Of a stretch of DNA of 41,872 bases, positions 28,422-36,212 are shown in pieces; the stretch's first letter is position 1; the number at the start of each line of letters is the position of its first letter. Source of the DNA: Rhodocyclaceae bacterium (GTDB lineage: Bacteria > Pseudomonadota > Gammaproteobacteria > Burkholderiales > Rhodocyclaceae). The stretch covers positions 1-41,872 of the forward strand of contig JARRBR010000011.1 of assembly GCA_029982755.1 (NCBI GenBank), in the 5' to 3' direction. The notes under the pieces are model-generated. The model saw only the letters and a program-made list of their open reading frames with translations. It did not search any database and had not been told where the DNA came from. The position numbers were made by a program, and so were the translations under genes.

Positions 28422-29645
28422 TCAGGCAGCGCGGGCCTGCAAGGCCTGCACCCGTGCCTCGCGAATGGAAAGATTGAGCAGCGCGGCCGCCACGGCGAGC
28501 GCCATGTCCGCATACCACATCCAGGTGAAGTCGCCGAACGCGCTCAGCGCCACACCGCCGAGCCAAGCGCCGAGAAAGCCGCCGACCTGGTGCGACAGCA
28601 GCGTCAGCCCGAATAGCGTCGCCAGATAGCGCGTGCCGAACAGCTTGCCGACGATTGCCGCAGTCGGCGGCACCGTGGCCAGCCAGGTGAAACCCAGGCC
28701 GGCGGCGAACAGGTAGAAGGTCCATGCGGTGGGCGGCATCAGCAGGTACCAGGCGATCAGCAGCGCGCGCGATGCGTACATCAGCGCCAGCACGTGCTTG
28801 CTGCGGTAGCGCCCCACCCACGAACCGGCGAACAGGCTACCGAACACGTTGGCGAGCCCGATGATGGCCAGCGAGGTACTGGCCACCCCGGCCGGAAGCC
28901 CGCACAGGTCGACCTCGCCGGGCAGATGCGTGACCAGGAAGGCGATGTGAAAGCCGCAGGTGAAGAACCCGGCATGCAGCAGCAGATAGCTCCGGTCCTT
29001 CAACGCCGCGCATACCGCCTGGCCGAGGCGCTGCTCGCCCACCGGCGCCGGGGCTGCCGCAGCCGCGGCACCGGGCGCCGTGAGCCGGCCGACCAGCGGC
29101 AGCGCGGCCAGCGCGGCCAGCGCCATCGCCCACATTGCGCCCATCCAGCCGATCGACTGGATCAGCTTCTGCAACAGCGGCGCGAACACGAACTGCCCGA
29201 ACGAACCGCCGGCATTGATGACGCCCGACGCCGCGCCGCGCGCATCGGCCGGCAGGCGCTGCGCCGCGGCGCCGATCAGCACCGAGAAGCTGCCGATCCC
29301 CGAGCCCATCGAGGCGAGCAGGCCCAAGCTCACCGCCAGGCCGAAGCCGTCGTCGACGAAGGGCGTGAGCGCGCAACCCACGGCGAGCACCACCAGGCCT
29401 GCCACCAGCACCACCCGCACCCCGTAGCGGTCGGCCAGCGCGCCGGCGACGGGCTGGATCGCCCCCCAGCTGAGCTGACCGATCGCCAGCGCCAGGCTGA
29501 CGGTGGCCACACCCATGCCGGTCGCGCTGTTGAGCGGGCTGACGAACAGCCCGAACGACTGCCGGACGCCCATCGTGACCATCAGGATGCCGGCGGCGGC
29601 CAGGGTGACGACCAGCACATCGGGACGGCGCAGGGTGTGAAACAT
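28422..29645 (-). CDS. Major facilitator superfamily transporter (OFA/oxalate-formate-like group)
   Basis: A 407-residue inner-membrane transporter with ~12 hydrophobic helices. The N half (VLVVTLAAAGILMVTMGVRQ, SFGLFVSPLNSATGMG, SLALAIGQLSWGAIQPVAGA) has the conserved loop ALADRYGVR after helix 2, as in monocarboxylate/oxalate-formate-type MFS proteins. The substrate is unknown. ATG 29645 is chosen because the first helix starts shortly after it. It is divergent from a LysR gene, which is its probable regulator; 97 bp separate the two starts. Confidence 0.87.
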   Translation of the reverse strand: MFHTLRRPDVLVVTLAAAGILMVTMGVRQSFGLFVSPLNSATGMGVATVSLALAIGQLSWGAIQPVAGALADRYGVRVVLVAGLVVLAVGCALTPFVDDGFGLAVSLGLLASMGSGIGSFSVLIGAAAQRLPADARGAASGVINAGGSFGQFVFAPLLQKLIQSIGWMGAMWAMALAALAALPLVGRLTAPGAAAAAAPAPVGEQRLGQAVCAALKDRSYLLLHAGFFTCGFHIAFLVTHLPGEVDLCGLPAGVASTSLAIIGLANVFGSLFAGSWVGRYRSKHVLALMYASRALLIAWYLLMPPTAWTFYLFAAGLGFTWLATVPPTAAIVGKLFGTRYLATLFGLTLLSHQVGGFLGAWLGGVALSAFGDFTWMWYADMALAVAAALLNLSIREARVQALQARAA

Positions 29646-29742
29646 GGCTCGAACTTCCGCTTTCAGATGCGCCCGATTGTGGTCACCCGGGCGCTCGCCG
29701 ACAAACGATCTATACTGCGCCATGCAATAGTTTTTCTATACC

Positions 29743-30657
29743 ATGACTCCCTACCCGCCCCTGAAAGCCCTCGTCGCCTTCGATGCCGCGATGCGCACCG
29801 GCAGTTTTTCTCTTGCTGCGGCCGAGCTCTTCGTGACCCCCGGCGCCGTCGGCCAGCAGATCCAGAAGCTGGAGGAATGGCTGGGCGTCGCGCTATTCGT
29901 ACGCCAGGTCCGGCAGGTGCAGCCAACCGCAGAGGCGCTCGGCTACTGGAAGCGCATCCAGCCCGCGCTGGCGCAGATCGCCGACGCCAGCAACAGGCTC
30001 AGGCAAGGCCGCAATAACGCCGTGTGGCTGTCCATGCCGCCCGGCTTCGCCACCCAATGGTTCGCCAGCCGCATGGCCGGCCTGCTGCGGCGGCATCCCG
30101 AGATCGAACTGCACCTCAACGCCACGCCCCAGGTCATTGACCTCGAGCGCGAATCCATCGACCTCGCCATCCGCTACTTCGACGGCCAGGCACCCGAGCT
30201 CGACGTGACGCTACTGCTGCAGGACGAAAGCCGCGTCTACGCCAACCCGCGCTACCTCGCTCCGCTCGACCTGCGCGAACCCGACGACGTGGCGCGCGCG
30301 ACACTGCTGGTGACGACGCTGCAACCCCACTGGCCCACCTGGCTGCAGCGCTACAGCCGCCTGTCGGCGGCGCAGATCGCCGCCATCCCGCGCATCCACT
30401 TCGACCAGAGCCTGATGGCGATCGAGGCCGCGCGCCAGGGCCAGGGCCTGGTCATGACCAGCCCGCACCTGGTGGAAGCGGAACTGGCCGAAGGTTCGCT
30501 GGTGGAACCGTTCGCGCACGCGCTGGCGCTGACGCAGGGCTACTACCTCGTGCACCACGGCAGGCTGCCGCTGCGCCCGGCGGTGGCGACGGTCAAGCAG
30601 TGGTTGATCGATGAGGCGGGCCCTTCGGCGCAGACGCCGGCCGGCGATCCGTCCTGA
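29743..30657 (+). CDS. LysR-family transcriptional regulator (GcvA-like)
   Basis: A 304-residue DNA-binding regulator. The winged HTH is at the N terminus (LKALVAFDAAMRTGSFSLAA, AAELFVTPGAVGQQIQKLEE) and the substrate-binding domain begins with NAVWLSMPPGFATQWFASRM. The order and motifs resemble GcvA-type members. No ribosome site precedes ATG 29743. TCTATAC occurs twice upstream, at 29709-29715 and 29735-29741, spaced 26 bp, one copy ending just before the ATG. It likely regulates itself and the divergent MFS gene. Confidence 0.9.
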   Translation: MTPYPPLKALVAFDAAMRTGSFSLAAAELFVTPGAVGQQIQKLEEWLGVALFVRQVRQVQPTAEALGYWKRIQPALAQIADASNRLRQGRNNAVWLSMPPGFATQWFASRMAGLLRRHPEIELHLNATPQVIDLERESIDLAIRYFDGQAPELDVTLLLQDESRVYANPRYLAPLDLREPDDVARATLLVTTLQPHWPTWLQRYSRLSAAQIAAIPRIHFDQSLMAIEAARQGQGLVMTSPHLVEAELAEGSLVEPFAHALALTQGYYLVHHGRLPLRPAVATVKQWLIDEAGPSAQTPAGDPS

Positions 30658-30807
30658 ACACGCCTGGCGCTGAACGCAAGCGCCCCGGGACGTCGGCCCC
30701 CGCTCCCGTCCGCTGGATTGCGCACGCTTCTTGCGTTGTGCGAGCGCCCGAATTGAATCTGCAGCAATCCAGGCGCGCCACGCCACCACCGGAACAAGGG
30801 AGCACAC

Positions 30808-31635
30808 ATGAAGAAGAAGCATCTCCTGGTCGCCATCGCACTGGCGTTCACGGCAGGCACCGCATTCGCGTCGCCGGCAGACGACGTGATGACACCCGAC
30901 ATCGAGAAAGGCGAGCGCGAGTTCGAATTCGCCTATGGTGCAGACCGCAACGACGCGGGCAAATACGAAAGTGCCCTGGAGCTCAGTCTTGGAGCAGGTA
31001 TCACGGACCGCTGGGCAACCGAGCTCGGTGTCGAGTTCGAGCGCGAGCGCGGCGAGCACATGAAGTACAGCGGGGTCGAGTGGGAAAACCGCCTCGGCCT
31101 GATCATCGACGAGGACGCCCCGGTCACGCTAGGCCTGCTGGTCGGCTTTGAGGGCCCGCGCGAGCGCGCCGAAGGCTGGTCTTCGACCCTGGGACTGCTG
31201 TCCGAAACCACCGTCGGCCGGTTCCTGGTCAACGCCAACCTGCTGGTCGAGCGCAATTGGGACGTCGACGCGGAGGATGGGGATGACGAGGGCGATGACG
31301 AGGGTGACGAAGAGGACGACGATCGCGACCTTGGTGCTGCAGGGGACGACGACGATGACGGCGCCGAAGCCCGCACCACGCTCGGCTACCAGTGGCAGGT
31401 GCTTTACCGCCACTCGCACCGCCTCTACTACGGCATGCAGGGCATGGGCGAGATGGGCCAGTGGGACGACTGGGCCAAACGCGACGACCAGGAGCACAAG
31501 ATCGGCCCGGCGATCTTCGGCCGCCTCAAGACCGCCGGCGGACAGCGCCTGAACTACAACGCCGGCCTGCTGTTCGGCGTCACCGACGGCACGCCGGACT
31601 ACACGCTGCGCTTCAAGCTGGAGTACGAACTGTAG
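30808..31635 (+). CDS. Outer-membrane beta-barrel-like protein with a very acidic loop
   Basis: A 275-residue exported protein. The signal peptide is KKKHLLVAIALAFTAGTAFA. Alternating amphipathic strands follow (REFEFAYGADRNDAGKYESA, WATELGVEFERERGEH, RFLVNANLLVERNWDV), and the protein ends in the hydrophobic/aromatic strand YTLRFKLEYEL typical of outer-membrane barrels. Between ~150 and 187 is a run of about 25 Asp/Glu with Gly spacers (for example DGDDEGDDEGDEEDDD). No family recognised. Such loops can bind divalent or trivalent cations. ATG 30808 has AAGGGAG upstream. Confidence 0.75.
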   Translation: MKKKHLLVAIALAFTAGTAFASPADDVMTPDIEKGEREFEFAYGADRNDAGKYESALELSLGAGITDRWATELGVEFERERGEHMKYSGVEWENRLGLIIDEDAPVTLGLLVGFEGPRERAEGWSSTLGLLSETTVGRFLVNANLLVERNWDVDAEDGDDEGDDEGDEEDDDRDLGAAGDDDDDGAEARTTLGYQWQVLYRHSHRLYYGMQGMGEMGQWDDWAKRDDQEHKIGPAIFGRLKTAGGQRLNYNAGLLFGVTDGTPDYTLRFKLEYEL

Positions 31636-31645
31636 GATGCGCGCG

Positions 31646-31685
31646 CCGCCCGCTGTCGAAAATTGGGCCGCGAAGGAGCGGGCGG
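31646..31685 (+). terminator. Possible terminator after the outer-membrane protein gene
   Basis: CCGCCCGCT (31646-31654) and AGCGGGCGG (31677-31685) are perfect 9-bp arms with a 22-nt loop, 10 bp after the stop codon. No T run follows. Confidence 0.35.
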
Positions 31686-31746
31686 GTCGGGACAGCCGGT
31701 GTGAGGCCACATTCATCGGCTCCCCGCAGTCGGGTCGTACCCCTCT

Positions 31747-32166
31747 CTAGCCCTGCTTCATGGCGATCACCATCCACGGCACGCCGAAGCGGTCGGTGGC
31801 CATGCCGAAGCTCGACGCGAAGAAGGTCTCGCCCAGCGGCATCTGCACCTGGCCGCCGTCCGCCAGCGCGGCGAAGCGGCGTTCGGCCTCGGCGGTGTCG
31901 GCCACCGACAGGGTCAGCGAGAAGCCCGCGAACCCGGCCTTGTCGTTGCAGCCGCCGTCGGACGCCATCACCACCGAATCCCCGATGCGCACGCTGGCAT
32001 GCATCACCTTGTCGTCCCAGTCGGGGGGAATCATTCCCGGCGGGGGCTCGTCGGGACTTTCGCGGAAGCGCATCAGCATCTCGACTTCCGCGCCCAGCGC
32101 GGTCTTGTAGAAGCTCAGCGCCTCCTCGCAGCGGCCGCCGAAGTTCAGATAGGGTTGAACCAGCAT
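31747..32166 (-). CDS. VOC-superfamily protein (PhnB/YjdN-like)
   Basis: A 139-residue glyoxalase/dioxygenase-fold protein. It shows the PhnB-type pattern LVQPYLNFGGRCEEALSFYK at the start, VMHASVRIGDSVVMASDGG in the middle, and DRFGVPWMVI near the end. The role of these small VOC proteins is usually unknown. ATG 32166 has GGAGGAGAA upstream. It stands alone. Confidence 0.88.
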   Translation of the reverse strand: MLVQPYLNFGGRCEEALSFYKTALGAEVEMLMRFRESPDEPPPGMIPPDWDDKVMHASVRIGDSVVMASDGGCNDKAGFAGFSLTLSVADTAEAERRFAALADGGQVQMPLGETFFASSFGMATDRFGVPWMVIAMKQG

Positions 32167-32286
32167 GATCGTTCTCCTCCCGGGCAAGCTGCCCGCCCGC
32201 AGAGTTCAACCATAGGACCCCAACTGCGTTTGCGCGAATCAATTCCTCCGCAGGCCGCCTGCAGGGCCGACGCCGCGCGCAGGGCA

Positions 32287-33222
32287 TCACCCCGCAGTGC
32301 CGCTCAACCACAGGAAGGCACTGATCGTGAAAAAGGACGTCACCGTGGTCGCCACCAGCGCCGCCGCGCACAAGCCTTCCTGGCCGTACTTCTGCGCCAG
32401 GATCGGATAGATGCTCATCATCGGCATGCAGGCATTGAGCACCGCCGCGGTCTGCAGCGCCGCACCGTCGAGCGGCAGCGCGAGGAAGGCCAGGTAGACC
32501 AGCAGTGGATGCAGCACCAGCTTGCCGGCCACGATCAGGCCGATGTCCCCGGCGGCGATCTTCACCTTCAGCCCGGCCAGGGTGCCGCCGATGTAGAACA
32601 GCGCCACCGGCGCCGCGGTGCTGCCAAGCAGTTCGATGGCGCGCGCGGCGGGAAGCGGCAGCGTCAAGCCGGCCAGCGAGAGGGCGACCCCGGCAAGAAT
32701 GGCGAGGATCATCGGATTCCTCGCCAGGCTCAGCACGATGCCGCGCAGCACCACCGGCCAGCGCCCCCCGCCGCCGCCGAGTTCGGCCAGCGCCATCAGC
32801 AGCGGGAACATGATCAGCGCCTCGACCATCGCATACACCGCCAGCGCGGCGCTGGCCGTTCCCGGCGACAGTTGCTGCGCGATCGGAAAGCCGATGAAGG
32901 CGCTGTTCGACACCGACATCCCCATCGCCAGTACCGCCGCCATCTGCAGCTTGCGCCGCAGCACCGTCATCGCCAGCGCCACCACCAGCCCGACCACTGC
33001 GAGCGAGCCGAGCGCGTAGGGCAGCAGCAGGTCCAGCCGCAGCGTCTGGGTGACCGAGCCGGCCGACATCGCGCTAAACAGCAGCGCCGGCAGCGCGAAG
33101 TTGATGACGAACACGCCGAGCGCGCGCATGTCGGTGGTGGCCAGCACGCGCAGGCGGACCGCGGCGAAGCCCACGGCGATGAGGATGAAGATCGGGCCGG
33201 TGATGGCCAGGATGGCGAGCAT
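32287..33222 (-). CDS. AEC-family (auxin efflux carrier-like) permease
   Basis: A 311-residue integral membrane protein with ~10 hydrophobic helices. The AEC fold is recognisable from the N-terminal helix pair (AILAITGPIFILIAVGFAAV, VFVINFALPALLFSAMS) and MSVSNSAFIGFPIAQQLSPG, plus the inverted-repeat second half (NACMPMMSIYPILAQKYGQE). Bacterial members transport small organic acids such as malonate or malate; no substrate is evident. Start ATG 33222. It follows the truncated TRAP permease on the same strand, with a hairpin in between. Confidence 0.9.
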   Translation of the reverse strand: MLAILAITGPIFILIAVGFAAVRLRVLATTDMRALGVFVINFALPALLFSAMSAGSVTQTLRLDLLLPYALGSLAVVGLVVALAMTVLRRKLQMAAVLAMGMSVSNSAFIGFPIAQQLSPGTASAALAVYAMVEALIMFPLLMALAELGGGGGRWPVVLRGIVLSLARNPMILAILAGVALSLAGLTLPLPAARAIELLGSTAAPVALFYIGGTLAGLKVKIAAGDIGLIVAGKLVLHPLLVYLAFLALPLDGAALQTAAVLNACMPMMSIYPILAQKYGQEGLCAAALVATTVTSFFTISAFLWLSGTAG

Positions 33223-33238
33223 GGGCGTTAACGATTGA

Positions 33239-33275
33239 GGGGCCGTTCGGGCAGCGGTTTGCTGCCGGCGGCCCC
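33239..33275 (-). terminator. Composite hairpin between TRAP remnant and AEC permease
   Basis: GGCAGC-ggttt-GCTGCC (33250-33266) is nested in GGGGCC (33239-33244) and GGCCCC (33270-33275), forming a two-part stem. It could terminate the TRAP transcript or act in the AEC leader. No clear T tract. Confidence 0.4.
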
Positions 33276-33335
33276 GAACTGAGGAGATTCGACTGTAGCC
33301 TGGGCACGGGGCATGACGCCCCCGCGCCCAAGCGT

Positions 33336-34738
33336 TCAGTCTGCCTTGATGGCGTCGAGCACGTCGCGCGTGGGGTCTTCCGCGCCGCTTGCGGGCGGCG
33401 GTTCGAGGCCCTGCATCAGGTCGCCATCATCGGCCCCGGACGACTGATTTTCAAAGACCTTCATGACCTCGGCCTCGTCGAGCATCACCTTGTCCTCGGC
33501 ACCTGGACTGGTCAGGCCCGGGAATGCGACCACGAGCGCCACGACCAGCACCTGCAGGAGGATGAAGGCGATCGAGCCCTTGTAGATCTGCTCGGTGGTG
33601 ACTGCGGGAATGCGCTTCCCGGTGACCCGATCGTCGTAGTCCTTCTTGGCCGCCACACTGCGCAGGAAGAACAGCGCGAAACCGAAGGGCGGGGTCAGGA
33701 AGGACGTCTGCAGGTTCAGCGCGATGATGATGCCGAACCAGATCAGGTCGATACCCATCTTCTCGGCGACCGGCGCGAGCATCGGGATGACGATGAAGGC
33801 GATCTCGAAGAAGTCGAGGAACATGCCGAGCACGAAGACGAGCAGGTTCACCACCAGCAGGAAGCCGATTTCGCCCCCCGGCAGGCCATGGAACAGGCTT
33901 TCCACCCAGAGGTGACCGTCGGCGGCGTTGAAGGTGAAGCTGAAGATCGTCGCCGCGATGAGGATGAAGACGACGAAGCAGGACAGCGTCGCGGTGGTGT
34001 TGAGCGCCTGCTTGAGCAGGTCGAAGTTGATCTTCCCGCGCGCACCCGCCATCACCAGCGCCCCCACCGCACCCATCGCGCCGCCTTCGGTCGGCGTCGC
34101 GACGCCGAGGAAGATCGTGCCCAGGACCAGGAAGATCAGCACCAGCGGCGGGATCATCACGAAGGTCACCTGTTCGGCGAGCTTGGACAGCAGGCTGGCG
34201 CCGGTGACGCGGTTGGCCAGCGCGAGCACCAGTCCGAACAGCGAGGCCACGGTGAGCGAGGAGATGAAGACTTCGTCGGCCGGCGCCGCAGTCTCGCGCT
34301 GCAGCCAGCCGCCGACCAGGCCGTCATGGAACTGCGACCAGCCCAGGCCTGCCGCCGCGCACACCGCCACCAGCACCAGCAGCGACAGATGGCCGCTGCT
34401 GCCGTTGGCCTCCTTATAGATCAGCGCCTCCGGTGGCAGCGCCGGCACCCACCTCGGACGCACCAGCGCGACGGCGACGATGAAAAGCACATACACCCCG
34501 ACCAGCAGCAGGCCGGGCAGCAGCGCGGCGCTGTACATGTCGCCCACCGAGCGGCCGAGCTGGTCAGCGAGCACGATCAGCACCAGCGAGGGCGGCAGTG
34601 CCTGGGCGAGCGTCCCGGAGGCGGTGATCGTCCCCATCGCGATGCTGCGGTTGTAGCCGTAGCGCAGCATGATCGGCAGCGCGATCAGGCCCATCGAGAT
34701 CACCGCGGCGGCGATCACCCCGGTGGTCGCCCTTGCGG
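33336..34738 (-). pseudogene. TRAP transporter large permease (DctM-like), N-terminally truncated
   Basis: The frame encodes ~460 residues of a DctM/TRAP-type large permease: LPIMLRYGYNRSIAMGTITA, SGTLAQALPPSLVLIVLADQ, the FLGVATPTEGGAMGAVGALV motif, and FLDFFEIAFIVIPMLAPV. It ends in an acidic tail (DKVMLDEAEVMKVFENQSSG). Full-length members have ~100 more residues, with three helices, before ATTGVIAAAVISMGL. Here that sequence follows an in-frame TAG only ~10 codons upstream. The only starts are internal (GTG 34718). No small permease (DctQ) or binding protein (DctP) gene lies nearby. The 5' part looks lost in a rearrangement with the neighbouring gene, whose end lies only ~48 bp away. Function is probably abolished. 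Confidence 0.7.
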
Positions 34739-34785
34739 GGTATTCCGCCTAACGACGCCATACGACCTCCGGTCGCCGCCGGTCC

Positions 34786-35877
34786 TCACGGTGCCAGCGT
34801 GCGCGCGACCCGGAACCCGACGCAGTAACTGCGCTTGAACGGCTCCCAGGCCTCGCGCCGCGCAGAGCGCAACTGGGCGGGGGGATAGGCCCAGCATCCG
34901 CCACGGATCACGCGCACCGCGCAGTTCGGCTCGGCCCAGGCCGCAGCGGTCGCGCGCGTGGCCGCCGGCATGTGCTCGTAGCTGCCGTGGTAGCAGTCGG
35001 CGACCCATTCGTGGACGTTGCCGTGGACGTCCATCAGGCCGAATGCATTGGGGCGGTAGGCGCCGACGCGGGCGGTGCCGATGCGCACCCCGTCGGCACA
35101 CCATCGGTTGGCGTTCCATGTGGGGTCCAGCGCCCGGTCGGCACCGTTGCCGTACTGGCACAGGCGGCTTTCGTCATCGCCGTAGGTGTAGCTGTCCGGG
35201 CTGCCGGCGCGCGCGACGTACTCCCATTCGGCCTCGGTCGGCAGGCGGTAGTCCGCGCCGGTCCGGTCGCTCAGCCAGCGCAGGTACGCGATGGCGTCGT
35301 CCCAGCTGATGCAGACCACGGGATGATCATCGGCCTGCTCGAAACCGGGCGTGCGGAAGTTGCGCCCCAGGATGTCGTCCCACACCTTGGAGGGTGAGGC
35401 GGGATCGAGGATGCCGATGCACTCGTTGCCGGTCTGGTGTCCGGTCGCCTCGACGAACTGGCGGTACTGGCCGACGGTGACCTCGAAGCGGCCCACGGCG
35501 AAGGCTTCGGCGACCTGTACGGCCTGGCGCGGCCCCTCGTGGCGGTCCTGCACCGCGGTCCATTCGGTGTCGAGCGAGCCCATGAGCAGCGTGCCGGCCG
35601 GAATCACGATCATCTCGGGGCAGTCGGGGCAGTCGGCGAAACGCGACAGGGGCTGCTGCTCGCCGGGGCCGTGGCTCGGCGCCGGCGGCATGCCGGCGAG
35701 GCGCTGCGCGGCGGCCTGTGCCTCGTCGCTGTCGCGGAAGGTGGAGAGGAAGTCGGCGATCTCGCGCCGGTCGTCGGAATCCTTCACCTTGCTCCACGCA
35801 CGCGCGCTGATGTACTGCATCCACAGCTTCGCCTCGCGCCCCTCGGGCGTGTCCGGGTGGCGGCGCACGAAGTCCAC
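34786..35877 (-). CDS. SUMF1/formylglycine-generating-like domain protein, start uncertain
   Basis: A 363-residue protein (from GTG 35877). The C-terminal ~270 residues form an SUMF1 domain: MIVIPAGTLLMGSLDTEWTA, VGRFEVTVGQYRQFVEATGH, PVVCISWDDAIAYLRWLSDR, RLPTEAEWEYVARAGSPDSY, and VIRGGCWAYPPAQLRSARRE. The Cys pair used by true formylglycine-generating enzymes is not present in its usual place, so it is probably not a sulfatase activator. The N-terminal part (DFVRRHPDTPEGREAKLWMQ) resembles linkers that follow peptidase C14 domains in related proteins. The same frame stays open and protein-like for 66 more codons to TAA 36076-36078, but has no ATG or GTG there and no ribosome site. The 5' end may be damaged. 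Confidence 0.72.
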   Translation of the reverse strand: MDFVRRHPDTPEGREAKLWMQYISARAWSKVKDSDDRREIADFLSTFRDSDEAQAAAQRLAGMPPAPSHGPGEQQPLSRFADCPDCPEMIVIPAGTLLMGSLDTEWTAVQDRHEGPRQAVQVAEAFAVGRFEVTVGQYRQFVEATGHQTGNECIGILDPASPSKVWDDILGRNFRTPGFEQADDHPVVCISWDDAIAYLRWLSDRTGADYRLPTEAEWEYVARAGSPDSYTYGDDESRLCQYGNGADRALDPTWNANRWCADGVRIGTARVGAYRPNAFGLMDVHGNVHEWVADCYHGSYEHMPAATRATAAAWAEPNCAVRVIRGGCWAYPPAQLRSARREAWEPFKRSYCVGFRVARTLAP

Positions 35878-36078
35878 CAGCAGGGCGGGATTGGTCTTGT
35901 CGACATAGGTGAGCGTGGCCCACTCGCGTGCCGACGGGCGAATCAGCGTTTCGACGCCGAAGGCCGCGGGCAGCCGCCCTGCATGGATGGCGGCGACCAG
36001 CAGCGCAGCCCGCAGGCCGGTCGCCTCGTCGCCCGGGCAAAGCCAGCACGCGATCGATGACGAGCGACGGAAACTTTA

Positions 36079-36212
36079 TGCCGGCAATCCCATCTTGTTA
36101 CATTGCCGTTCACACAAGGCTCGCATTTCCACGTCCTCTCGACCCGCGCCCCGAGGGTCTGGTACAAGCTCACCGTTTCGTTCTGCGTCGCCCCCCAACC
36201 TGACCACAGTCA
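36079..36212. other. Region upstream of the mrp operon
   Basis: A 134-bp stretch of lower GC than its neighbours, containing TTTATG/TTGTTACATTG-like AT-rich segments. It probably holds the promoter of the Mrp operon. No confident -35/-10 pair was identified. Confidence 0.3.
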
